From positions 62,001 through 126,000 of the forward strand of contig SBHC01000005.1 of NCBI GenBank assembly GCA_006226375.1: a DNA stretch of 64,000 bases, read 5' to 3'. This DNA is from Deltaproteobacteria bacterium. GTDB taxonomy: Bacteria > Myxococcota_C > UBA6777. Below, one piece after another: positions 19,101 through 26,382 of the stretch. Below the pieces are notes generated by a model. The model was not told the origin of the DNA, ran no database searches, and was given only the letters and a program-made list of their open reading frames with translations. Numbering within the stretch: position 1 is the stretch's first letter; the number at the start of each line of letters is the position of its first letter. Position numbers and translations under genes: made by a program.

Positions 19101-19906
19101 GAGCCATCCCCTCCCGTTATGGCCTTGGAGTCCACATACACCATAGGTGTCGTGGTGGGCAGTTTGGTGCGCGAGATGTAGTCTTCATCCCATTTGTCGG
19201 AAGCATCCGAAGGACAAGCTTTTTGCGGCCCCGCTTTGGTCTGGGCGTCTTTGGGAACGGCGGGAATCGAAGGAAGCTGAAGTTGGCAAACGCCCTGCTC
19301 ATCCCGTGTCCACCCGTCACCACACTTCAACCGGACATCCTGACCTGTCGTACTTTCCCAGTAGGTTGGAGCCAGCACAGCAAGTTGAGGAGAGCACAAC
19401 CCCTCTTTGTTTCGAGCCATCCCCTGGACACAGACCATGCGACAACGTCCATCCACCCACTCCCAATGTGTTGGACAGACGCACCCTTCGGAAGAAGGAC
19501 CAGAGCCACCAGGTTCACAGTAAGGTTTGCAATATCCGACGTTTCCACCGTTATCCTTCTGGCAACGCCCAGGAAGGTCCTGACACTCTGTATCGTTTTG
19601 GCATCCTTGAACACATTGTTTGGTGGTGGGATGGCAGGCTCTCCCAGCAGGACAAGAGTTCGAGGAGCTACATGCCTCCAAACATCGACCTGATGAAACA
19701 TCACACACTTGATCAGCCAGACAGTCCCCTTTGTTTTGACAGGCATTTTTGCAAGCCCCCTGCCAACAAACTTCACCGGCCAGACAGTCGCCTTGTTCGG
19801 TACATGTTTGAACCTCAGGTCCAGTTTGACAGGCAACCAAGAGCATCAATCCCAGCAACCCCACGACCCCAACCCATCGTGTCCATGAGTTCTCCAGCAA
19901 AACCAT
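16172..19906 (-). CDS. lipoprotein with Cys-rich head and right-handed parallel beta-helix
   Basis: 1244 residues. The signal peptide ends LMLLVAC, making Cys26 the lipid anchor. Residues about 35-140 contain Cys-rich repeats like those of the neighbouring lipoprotein. From about residue 250 comes the entry motif of pectate-lyase-like beta-helix proteins (VYVDSKAITGGDGSKAKPYM, then LAPGDYSWGG), followed by some 500 residues of PbH1-type rungs rich in N-N, G-I-x-V and V-x-x-N-x-F patterns. A second Cys-rich region lies near residues 960-1130. No catalytic residues of a polysaccharide lyase are obvious, so adhesion or glycan binding is as likely as enzymatic action. The start at 19906 has GGGA upstream; ATG 19912 is also possible. 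It converges with the gene ending at 16127, 44 bases away. Confidence 0.8.
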   Translation of the reverse strand: MVLLENSWTRWVGVVGLLGLMLLVACQTGPEVQTCTEQGDCLAGEVCWQGACKNACQNKGDCLADQVCDVSSGRCLEACSSSNSCPAGRACHPTTKQCVQGCQNDTECQDLPGRCQKDNGGNVGYCKPYCEPGGSGPSSEGCVCPTHWEWVDGRCRMVCVQGMARNKEGLCSPQLAVLAPTYWESTTGQDVRLKCGDGWTRDEQGVCQLQLPSIPAVPKDAQTKAGPQKACPSDASDKWDEDYISRTKLPTTTPMVYVDSKAITGGDGSKAKPYMSLAIAIQRAVAGSVILLAPGDYSWGGLASRNVHIVGRCTEGVRLLAQPGRSAHGIRAVNVTIALEGLSVLGQGNAGSTAAGLFFRNSTVTLRHLRVSQTQNAGIFVEGGAGLIEHVTVEGTQTGEVASGIGIALFQLTGNAAVRFSSVSGSSQAGIFVDSPKKVELQFNRVENNNRGISSGSVHVVGASLPVLIQNNYIANNAYTGVAVVNSSDVRIEGNVVLGSGTLSKDAPGVSCSKTKNVVVKENQVLNSASLAFLMNAVESLEVVNNLFQDNGLKSASGGGYVSQSFSSLKVVGNRFRKNQGQSLFVGTQGGGQVLVERNEFVGGDSSGTAISMQQTGVQTLEDVVIRHNHIRQFGEAGLVMKHAKRLTVSWNVIEAVSLREPSTHGVFVEDVRGLYRLDGNHIKNHKGSGFWADRVSQLQASGNWVESNAWASQKPPETLFYAFAMLEATQDVAVTFNVFRNSPGHGLVVGNTYANVAIASNRIEANVSLGPRYTALGITGCYADCWVKQNLIANNGRGGVFSVSANGHFSDNVWAHNRFVGLVVRASSGKVTLEREQFEHNANSHLRLENNTSQLRVLQSGFYQAEPSPGYVDDGVPPSQGVGVWAGASGLVRWAFAPSDYNCSPTKRGLVAPLAGGWTMRPVRVPQKLDPCQGWTQRTQNERLQQGKCQRCREQGKACRWIWKDSVATPNQGFWQPQADVQCVDKSEPHNCEGAPSFDGVSPRPVESVLIAYGLCGTLGSSVVDACKNFPCPDGSYCLRQLVEEGGQQRVVPFCAPWGRTAAYCYSMSCANGSPCSEGSPCGDGSSCQPRELSCPQGQLCLYSQPTREPDDSLPSRLDLQGSVFWRNSGPDVLMDMAGRVVLENNDYLCEKKGSTCRAKIAFRNCKVSSENPGCKTQEGSATSSSLGHETFELPQGATLIWQNPSPYDSPYDSKLEGNDIQRRRLGKPLLFLPDQCNVVSSQ

Positions 19907-20039
19907 TGTCATTCCCAACTACAATCTTCCGAACCAAACACGAAACCATCGTATTGTCTTTGTTGTATCCAATTCACCCAGGGAAGAAAAGCCAAGGGTT
20001 CCTTGGAGAAAGTGTAGTGGGAAGAAGGACCTGTTTCCT

Positions 20040-20684
20040 TCATTGTGCAAAGCTATCTTTCCAAAAGAAGTGTACATTCCGGTTGATGCGCTCCAACCTT
20101 GCTCCCCATTGTTGACTCAGCCACCCAAAGGTTGCGGTGGAGAAGAAACAAACGTGGGTCTTGTCGTTCAGGTAGCGCCAACGTTCCAGGGCAGGCTGTT
20201 CCGACCAAAGCTGCGTCATCACAGCCAGAACACCGCCAGGCTTAACACAATCCCAGACACGAAAAAGAGCCTCCCTTGGTTGGTGCAGATGCTCCACGAC
20301 CTCCGTTGCGCACACAAAATCGTACGTTCGTTCCAGCACCTCAGGGTGGTTGGCGTAAAACGGATCGAACAGCACAACAGAGTGTCCCACTTCTTCAAGC
20401 ATGAGGGACAGAGTTGGGCCAGGACCTGAACCAAAGTCGAGTCCTTGCGACTCAGAAGCCAATCGCTGGTGGAGCGGCTCAAACAGTTGGTGCAAGAACT
20501 GCCGATACTTGGGGTCGCTGGGGTTGTTTTCATGCAAGTCGTACTCGTCCTTCTCATCCTCCAAAGAAGGATGGTCTTCTGGAGCAACAAACATCAAAGA
20601 GCAACCATCACACAAGAAGTAACGTCGTCTGCGATCTTGAAAGTGGAGAGAAGCGTTTGGTTGCAAGCACAAAGGGCAATCCAT
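20040..20684 (-). CDS. class I SAM-dependent methyltransferase with zinc ribbon
   Basis: 214 residues. An N-terminal four-Cys ribbon (CPLC ... CDGC) is followed by a class I AdoMet fold: glycine motif LDFGSGPGPTLSL, acidic end of strand 2 (VVLFDPFY), motif DFVCATEVVEHLHQP and VKPGGVLAVMTQLW. This is the Methyltransf_23 type with a metal ribbon, often acting on sugars, lipids or small metabolites; the substrate cannot be told. ATG 20684 gives a product starting with the ribbon (MDCPLC), but no strong ribosome binding site is visible, so a TTG five codons upstream is an alternative. It follows the membrane protein at 21375 by 46 bases on the same strand and is probably co-transcribed. Confidence 0.8.
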   Translation of the reverse strand: MDCPLCLQPNASLHFQDRRRRYFLCDGCSLMFVAPEDHPSLEDEKDEYDLHENNPSDPKYRQFLHQLFEPLHQRLASESQGLDFGSGPGPTLSLMLEEVGHSVVLFDPFYANHPEVLERTYDFVCATEVVEHLHQPREALFRVWDCVKPGGVLAVMTQLWSEQPALERWRYLNDKTHVCFFSTATFGWLSQQWGARLERINRNVHFFWKDSFAQ

Positions 20685-20730
20685 CTGATGTGAAGCCAAG
20701 GGCACACTCCGGTGTTTCAGAAAGACAGAA

Positions 20731-21375
20731 CTAGCGAGGAGGAAGGTATTGGGCCAAGAGGAGAATCGCGACAAAAACGAGGCTGACACCAAGACCAAGA
20801 GCGAGCAAACGCAGCCATTGGTTTTCATCGGCAGGACGCGAGTTTCCAGCAGAAATCCCCCCATCCGGGGTAAGCACCAAAAACTTCCTGGGCCTTTGCT
20901 TGTGGTGAAGGACCGGCAAGATTTCACCGGCTTCATGCAAGTAAATCATCCTTGGGACATCGATCTTCGCTTTCCACAAACGTCCGGTCCGGTCTTCAAA
21001 CTCAAGCGACAACACCCATATCGGGGAGCCTTCGAGAACAGAAGGAGTGGCTTGTGTGACAAGAGCTTCTCGAAAGTCACCATCCTTGGCAATCCGCCGC
21101 ACCCCACCCACACCAGCTCGATAAAGAAGATACCAGGGAACAAGATAGACCACACTCACCGAAGCAAGAGCGATCAACCCCGAATGCAAGGCCCGCTCTG
21201 GACCTTCGTTCCACTGCCCACACGCGACCAAAAGCACCAATCCAAAACAAAAACACAGAAAGATCCCCAAAGCGATACGATAGTTCTGTGTCGTCTTGAG
21301 CAACGACTTCTTCACCAACGCAAGATTGCGAGGAGCAGGATGTTTCATCCACTCCCAAAGCTCTGTGTAGTCCAT
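20731..21375 (-). CDS. hypothetical membrane protein, 214 residues
   Basis: Two membrane segments lie near residues 33-52 and 66-88, and a third at the C-terminus (LALGLGVSLVFVAILLLAQY). Between them is a hydrophilic domain of about 100 residues predicted to be strand-rich (VLSLEFEDRTGRLWKAKIDV). I do not recognise the family. It heads a probable two-gene unit with the methyltransferase at 20684 and is divergent from the selenoprotein candidate at 21698. Confidence 0.65.
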   Translation of the reverse strand: MDYTELWEWMKHPAPRNLALVKKSLLKTTQNYRIALGIFLCFCFGLVLLVACGQWNEGPERALHSGLIALASVSVVYLVPWYLLYRAGVGGVRRIAKDGDFREALVTQATPSVLEGSPIWVLSLEFEDRTGRLWKAKIDVPRMIYLHEAGEILPVLHHKQRPRKFLVLTPDGGISAGNSRPADENQWLRLLALGLGVSLVFVAILLLAQYLPPR

Positions 21376-21697
21376 ACCGACTCCCTTTCCAGCCCGACAG
21401 CCCTCACGAAAGTATCACACAACAGATGTAGGATCGCACCCCTCTTTTTCCATCACTAATGATAAAGCTGGTGGCACCGCCGGATCCTGCTGTTCCTCGC
21501 CTATCTCATAACAACGCAATGGCCTTCGGACTCGCGGTGAAAATCCACCGCGGGGTTGTACAGTTTTTGGGGTTTGACTATGATGAACCGGCGGTCGGTG
21601 GGGGCACAAAACCGACGTCTCCCACACGACTCCTTTGAAGCAGTCGTAGCTCACACAATGACGGACAACAGGTCTGTTTGGCATGGGAGATGGAGTG
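21376..21697. promoter_or_regulatory. divergent intergenic region with strong hairpins
   Basis: About 320 bases between divergent genes. CGCGGTG (21533-21539) and CACCGCG (21546-21552) form a perfect seven-pair stem with loop AAAATC. A second possible stem, GTCGGT / ACCGAC, lies near 21594-21617. The selenoprotein candidate has GGGAG eight bases before its ATG. The hairpins could belong to its 5' leader or to operators; no known riboswitch family fits. Confidence 0.4.
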
Positions 21698-23071
21698 ATG
21701 AAACGTTGTAGGTTGGGAGGCTGGGCGCTGCTCGTCCTCTACGGTTGGTTGGGATTGGGCGTTGGGTATGGAGACAACCCTGTCTACGCAGCACAAACAA
21801 AGCGAAAGGCGACAAAAACGCCCAAGGTAACGTTACGTCTTAACGCGAAATCGACCCTTACCTTGAAGGCCACCTGGTCGAGGTTTAAGCATTCGAGGAT
21901 GCACTTCGACAGCAACCCACAGTTTGCCCCTTACTACGCAACCCGTGTTGCCGTTCCTCAACGGAAGTACAACGCGCAGGCTCTGTCCCTGTTTTTACCG
22001 AATCATCCGGTTATAGTGGGAGAAGCCTGGACTCTGCCGATGCACAAGGTGGGTCACTTCTTTAAGCAGTTTCACCCCAACGTTAAGATGTTGCTTCACA
22101 ACGGCGGTCCCAACGGTGCGTATGGAATGCTGAGGGCGCTCTCGCCTCGCTACGCAGAAGTCACTTTTCGCATCCACATGGAGCTTGCCCTCAAGCCAGG
22201 CTACATTTTCTATACACCGGGCCTGTTTACAGGTCGTCTGGTGCTGGATCGTAAGACCCAACGCGCTGTGTATCTGCGCATGTATCTTCCAAACCATCGG
22301 ATTCGCAATGTGGACCTCAACGCGCACGGCCAGATCGACGCCGTCTACGCGAAGACCATGCAGTTGGAAGGTGGAAACGCCAAGCTCCATCCCACAATCA
22401 AGTGGAAGCAATCCGTCACCTGGAAACACGCCAACTTGAAGCTGGCCCAGCAGTTTTATGAGTTTATGAAGATCCAGTGGCACTCGGTGCCAGAGGCGTT
22501 GAAAGCAGCACGCAAGCAGAAGAAGCCCATCCACCTTTTTGTTGTGTTTGGCAGCCTGGATGACCAGTCCTGTTGAGGAAGCGCGAAAACGCTGAGAGCG
22601 GGTCCGCTCTCCTCACCCACAGTGATAAAGTACCTCAACAAAAACTTCATTAACGTATGGGTTCTGGTTCAGAACATGAAAAAGATCGTCCGCACCCAAC
22701 CAGACTCACCGGTTCGCCGGTTTGCCAAGATGGTCGCTGACACTTACAGCTTCCCCGTTATCATTGGCGTGGTCTCTCCCTTTGCTCCCAAGCTTTGGGG
22801 CAAGTACCAGCTCAATGACTTGCTCGCCAAGTGGAGTGGCCGGGCCAAAATGTCCGCAATGCCCGACACAACGCCCCTCCCACCGTTTCTCCAAGACTTT
22901 GTTGACCCTGATGGGTTGGAGGAGATCAAACGCAACACTCCTGTGTCCATTCCACCTCATCAACGGGCCTACCAATACATGGAGAACCTCTGGAAGGTGG
23001 CGAAGAAACACAAAGCAGGCAAAGGTGTAGCCAAACCACCGCAAGTGCCCGAAACGTGGAACGTTCACTAA
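21698..23071 (+). CDS. candidate selenoprotein, SELENON-like, secreted (TGA 22574-22576 = Sec)
   Basis: Reading TGA at 22574-22576 as selenocysteine joins two frames into 457 residues, with Sec at residue 293 beside Cys292. A signal peptide covers roughly residues 1-31 (cleavage near YAA). The motif LDDQSCUGSAKTLR, preceded by a hydrophobic strand (PIHLFVVFG) and followed by FINVWVLV, matches from memory the thioredoxin-like active site of animal selenoprotein N (S-C-U-G). The upstream domain, with FYTPGLFTGRLVLDR and MYLPNHRIRNVDL, also recalls the region before the SELENON redox site. The part after the stop has no ribosome binding site of its own at GTG 22622. A bacterial-type SECIS hairpin follows the TGA. 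Likely role: periplasmic or extracellular thiol redox protein. A nonsense mutation is the alternative, but it would not explain motif plus hairpin. Confidence 0.85.
22574..22615 (+). promoter_or_regulatory. candidate bacterial SECIS element
   Basis: GAGAGCG (22594-22600) and CGCTCTC (22605-22611) form an uninterrupted seven-pair stem with apical loop GGTC (22601-22604), 24 bases after the TGA. The E. coli fdhF SECIS also ends in a GGUC loop, the part bound by SelB. TGAG at the stop codon can pair with CTCA at 22612-22615 to close a larger stem. A smaller hairpin AGCG / CGCT lies between. Spacing and loop fit the bacterial consensus as I know it. Confidence 0.78.
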
Positions 23072-23165
23072 GCAGACATCACATGGTTGAGTTTGCGTTG
23101 GATGCTTGAAAGAAGAGTTGAGAAGAGAAGAGAAGGGAAGCAGAACGAGGGGGGAAGCTGCTGTT

Positions 23166-24320
23166 CTAACCGTTGCGTTTGCGACGTCGCCGCGAACGAC
23201 GTCGGCGCTTGCGGCGACGCTTTCTGCGACGGTAACGTCGGTAACGCCGGCGAAGCTTCTCTTTTTGTTGCTTGTCAAGAGGACAAGGCTCGTTGGGCTT
23301 CACGATGCTGATCTCCACGCGGCGGTTCTTTTTGCGACCCCTGCGTGAATTGTTGGATGCGATCGGGAAGCTGAAGCTGTAGCCTCTGTATCGCATCCGC
23401 TTGGCGGATATGTTCTCGCGAATCAGGAAGCGACGGACGGCTTTGGCCCGGCGAGTCGAGAGACGGAGGTTGTAACCGTAGCCCCCACGATTGTCGGTGT
23501 GACCTTCGATGCAGACGTGGATTTTGGGATAGTCCTTGAGGACGATTCCCACCTCACGCAGCAACGGGAACGAGCGAATCCGGATGCGAGAGCGGGCCGT
23601 AGCAAAGAAGACCTTGCGGTTGAGCTTGATCTTCTTCTGGGTGACCACAACCATCTTGTACTTTTGGGGGCAGCCGTCTTTGGTCTTTGCGTGAACGAGG
23701 CGGCATTTGTCTTTGATGTCGACGACACCGTCGCCATCGGTATCGACGTCGGCATCGGGACAGCCATCTTCGTCTTGGAAGCCGTTCCGATCTTCCATCT
23801 CCAAGGGACACTTGTCACGGAAGTCGGGGATGCCGTCACCATCACGATCGCGAGCGCCGTCGGGACAACCGTCTGTGTCTTCGTACCCTTGGTAGTCTTC
23901 GGGTCGAAGTTTGCAGAGATCGCGACAGTCGGGGATCTTGTCGTTGTCGGAGTCTTTGGCGCATGGGTCGATGCGTGGGGGTGGCGGAGGGCTTTCGCCG
24001 CGACACTTCCAGATCATCTTCTTTTTGCGCCAGACATCAAGTTCGGCGTGGGTCATTTTGATCCAGGAGCGAGCCCGCTTCATGTGCCATTCGGCGAGGA
24101 TGCTTTGTCCCTGGCTCATCTCCGTGCGGGAGAAGTCGTACTCCGCTTGGCCATGAGCATAGGTGTAGGGAGCACAACGCCGCGCGCCGTCTTTGTCGGC
24201 TTCCTTGAGGCGTTTGCCCAACCACGTGAGGTCACGTTCGATTTGGGGTCCGGTCGCACAGCTCATCAGCGAGCCGAAGCCGCTCAGCAAACACAACCAC
24301 AGTAAGAACCGTTTCCACAC
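23166..24320 (-). CDS. OmpA-family lipoprotein with thrombospondin type 3 repeats
   Basis: 384 residues. The signal peptide ends FGSLMSC (Cys21). The middle has calcium-binding thrombospondin type 3-like repeats (DRDGDGIPDFRDKCP, DTDGDGVVDIKDKC). The C-terminal OmpA domain binds peptidoglycan: HVCIEGHTDNRGGYGYNLRL and RRVEIS are its signature parts. The last ~33 residues are almost only Arg, Lys, Tyr and Ser, an unusual strongly basic tail. GTG 24320 is chosen because GGAAGG lies about nine bases upstream and gives a clean signal peptide. It follows the DUF4398-like lipoprotein gene by 87 bases on the same strand, a pairing common in myxobacteria, and likely tethers the outer membrane to the cell wall. 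Confidence 0.88.
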   Translation of the reverse strand: MWKRFLLWLCLLSGFGSLMSCATGPQIERDLTWLGKRLKEADKDGARRCAPYTYAHGQAEYDFSRTEMSQGQSILAEWHMKRARSWIKMTHAELDVWRKKKMIWKCRGESPPPPPRIDPCAKDSDNDKIPDCRDLCKLRPEDYQGYEDTDGCPDGARDRDGDGIPDFRDKCPLEMEDRNGFQDEDGCPDADVDTDGDGVVDIKDKCRLVHAKTKDGCPQKYKMVVVTQKKIKLNRKVFFATARSRIRIRSFPLLREVGIVLKDYPKIHVCIEGHTDNRGGYGYNLRLSTRRAKAVRRFLIRENISAKRMRYRGYSFSFPIASNNSRRGRKKNRRVEISIVKPNEPCPLDKQQKEKLRRRYRRYRRRKRRRKRRRRSRRRRKRNG

Positions 24321-24407
24321 GATATTGCCTTCCTTCGTCGTTACATCCCTGACCAAGCTACATGTTGCACATTCCACAAAAAGAACCAGAGGAATAGCCT
24401 AAGCGAT

Positions 24408-24860
24408 CTATTGTTTTTTATGTATCTCTTCCAGGCGAGAGCTCCAAGGAGTCTTGTCGCGTAAGGATACACCCTTTTTGAAGAATCGCTTATGTTTTTT
24501 TCGCTGCGCCATGGTCCATTGTTGAGCACACTTGGGAAGACTCCACCCTCGTGCACGTCGAACCCGAGCGTTCTTGGTCGCCAGCTTGGCGTACTTGGCA
24601 GCCTTGGCCGCGAGATTGGCAGCCGCTTCAAAGTCGGCAAACCCTTTCTCTTCGCGAGCCTTTTTCAGGTAGAGCAGCGCGGCGTAGTACTCAAAGCACG
24701 ACCACTTCCAGGCTTCCACGTCTTTGGCTTCAGCAGCCTTCAACGCGTCGGTGGCTTCGCCAATTTTGGTGTTGGAAGAGACAGGGCCGCATGACATGGT
24801 GACCACCAGGAACAGAAAGCTCCAAAGCCACAGCCAGCGTCGATTTGTATGTGCCATCAT
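24408..24860 (-). CDS. DUF4398-like small lipoprotein
   Basis: 150 residues. The signal peptide ends LVVTMSC, with Cys24 as lipid anchor. The mature part is helical with many Ala and Lys (ATDALKAAEAKDVEAWKWS, then YYAALLYLKKAREEKGFADF and AANLAAKAAKYAKLA), the pattern of DUF4398 proteins, which are TPR-like helical pairs found beside OmpA proteins. Two ATGs at 24860 and 24857 follow AAGG. It is the first gene of a leftward pair with the OmpA lipoprotein and divergent from exbB. Confidence 0.72.
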   Translation of the reverse strand: MMAHTNRRWLWLWSFLFLVVTMSCGPVSSNTKIGEATDALKAAEAKDVEAWKWSCFEYYAALLYLKKAREEKGFADFEAAANLAAKAAKYAKLATKNARVRRARGWSLPKCAQQWTMAQRKKHKRFFKKGVSLRDKTPWSSRLEEIHKKQ

Positions 24861-25105
24861 GGTTATGCCTTGCAAGTGCTTGTTGCACCTTGTTACCATT
24901 TCATTCCACTGCTTCCTGCGTACCAAATCGCATGGCCTCTTGTCAAGTTGGGGCAGCGCGACTAGGATACGCCGTCTTCGAGCAAGGCTGCTGACTTGCA
25001 AGCTCATTGGGGGACGACACACATCCAGCAGAGTCGCTCCTCTCGTTTCCATGTTGCACATGGATTCCCCCAACCACGACCCCCAACAGCGATAGGATAT
25101 CGTGA

Positions 25106-25849
25106 ATGCTTACAGAAAAGTTATGGCACATGGCCCAAATTGGGGCCGAATGGGTCTTGTACTTGTTGATCATTCTGAGCGTTATCTCCATCGCGGTGAT
25201 GATTGAGCGTGCCCTCTACTTCTGGCGCGCCAAGGCCGACTTGGAGACCATGCGCTTGCTGCTCCGCAAGTCGTTGGAGCGTGGAGGGCCTCAACACGCC
25301 ATCCGCCGGTTCAAAGATGACCAAGGAGTTCCCGCCACCATCTTGTGCGAAGCGTTGGACGCTGCTTCCGATGGCGCCGACGCTGCAGAAGAGCGAGCGA
25401 TCGGCGTGCGCAGCGAGCAGAAGTTTCGCCTGGAAAAAGGTCTGGTTTACCTTGGAACCTTGGGCAACAACGCTCCCTTCGTCGGCTTGTTTGGGACCGT
25501 TCTGGGTATCATCAATGCGTTCCGGGATCTAACAGGAACCCAGCTTCAAATGGCCGGCTCCAAGATCATGGGAAGCATCTCCGAAGCCCTCGTCGCAACC
25601 GCTGTTGGGTTGATGGTCGCGCTGCCCGCGGTTGTCGCGTTCAACTACTTCCAGCGCAAGGTCAAAGGCGTGCTCACGGAGTCGGACGTGTTGCTCCACG
25701 ATTTGCTGTCCTACTTGCGAGGTCGGGAAGCCCAAGAGCCTACGTTCAGCCAGCCTGAGATGGTTTCGTCCCAGTCGATGCGCTCCGCCAGCAGCCTCTC
25801 CATGCAGGGTGTCCCAGCGCACACCTCGGATGAAGTGCACCAACGCTGA
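25106..25849 (+). CDS. exbB: ExbB/TolQ-type proton channel subunit
   Basis: 247 residues, MotA/TolQ/ExbB family. Three membrane segments: near residues 14-36 (WVLYLLIILSVISIAVMIER), about 125-148 (TLGNNAPFVGLFGTVLGII) and about 160-185 (GSISEALVATAVGLMVALPA). GLFGTVLGI and ISEALVATAVGL are the classic motifs lining the proton pore. With ExbD it uses the proton gradient to drive TonB. A Ser/Met-rich tail of about 35 residues follows the usual end. It is the first gene of a five-gene rightward run (exbB, exbD, tonB, receptor, lipoprotein). Confidence 0.93.
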   Translation: MLTEKLWHMAQIGAEWVLYLLIILSVISIAVMIERALYFWRAKADLETMRLLLRKSLERGGPQHAIRRFKDDQGVPATILCEALDAASDGADAAEERAIGVRSEQKFRLEKGLVYLGTLGNNAPFVGLFGTVLGIINAFRDLTGTQLQMAGSKIMGSISEALVATAVGLMVALPAVVAFNYFQRKVKGVLTESDVLLHDLLSYLRGREAQEPTFSQPEMVSSQSMRSASSLSMQGVPAHTSDEVHQR

Positions 25850-25903
25850 CACCTTCCGCTTTGTCTTGAATTTGGAATGACTTTGAATTAGGAGGACACC
25901 ATC

Positions 25904-26344
25904 ATGGCCAAGGCCGGTGGCGATGATGAAGGAATGATTGTCGATATCAACGTCACACCGCTGGTGGACGTTGTGCTCGTTCTGCTCATTATCTTTATGG
26001 TGACAGCCCGCCTGTCAATTCCTCCTACAGTGCCTCTGGAGCTGCCCAAAGCCAGCACGGGTGAACAAAGCACCAAGTTTGCCCCCCTCGCCATTTCACT
26101 GGCGTATGCACCACCCAAGCAGCCCACGCCGCTTTACCTCAACGGTACGCTGATCTCCTACGACGACCTCAAAAAGAAAGTCGCTGCGGAGGTCAAACGG
26201 CAAAAGAAAGACTTGCAGGTCATCATCGCTGCGGACCGTCGCGTGATGCACGGCAAAGTGATGTCGCTGCTCGACCTGCTGCGACGTCTCGGCGTGGAAC
26301 AGTACGCCTTCAACATTGACGCCGATAATCCACCGCAGCCCTAA
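25904..26344 (+). CDS. exbD: ExbD/TolR-type proton channel subunit
   Basis: 146 residues. A single membrane segment (LVDVVLVLLIIFMVTARL, about 24-42) is preceded by the family motif DINVTPLVDVVLVLLI, whose Asp is the likely proton-carrying residue. The periplasmic part ends in the usual VIIAADRRVMHGKVMSLLDL fold. AGGAGG lies eight bases before the ATG. It works with the ExbB encoded 54 bases upstream. Confidence 0.93.
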   Translation: MAKAGGDDEGMIVDINVTPLVDVVLVLLIIFMVTARLSIPPTVPLELPKASTGEQSTKFAPLAISLAYAPPKQPTPLYLNGTLISYDDLKKKVAAEVKRQKKDLQVIIAADRRVMHGKVMSLLDLLRRLGVEQYAFNIDADNPPQP

Positions 26345-26382
26345 GAGGCTGTGCCACGAAACGTTCACCAGGAACCGTTAAC

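Noticed and set aside
21470-21486. GGTGGCACCGC, resembling the T-box antiterminator core
   Set aside because: No T-box stem I, specifier loop, terminator or aminoacyl-tRNA-related gene follows; chance match likely.
22622-23071. A separate 149-residue gene starting at GTG 22622
   Set aside because: It has no ribosome binding site, begins mid-domain and continues exactly the frame of the upstream gene across TGA; a selenocysteine read-through explains it better.
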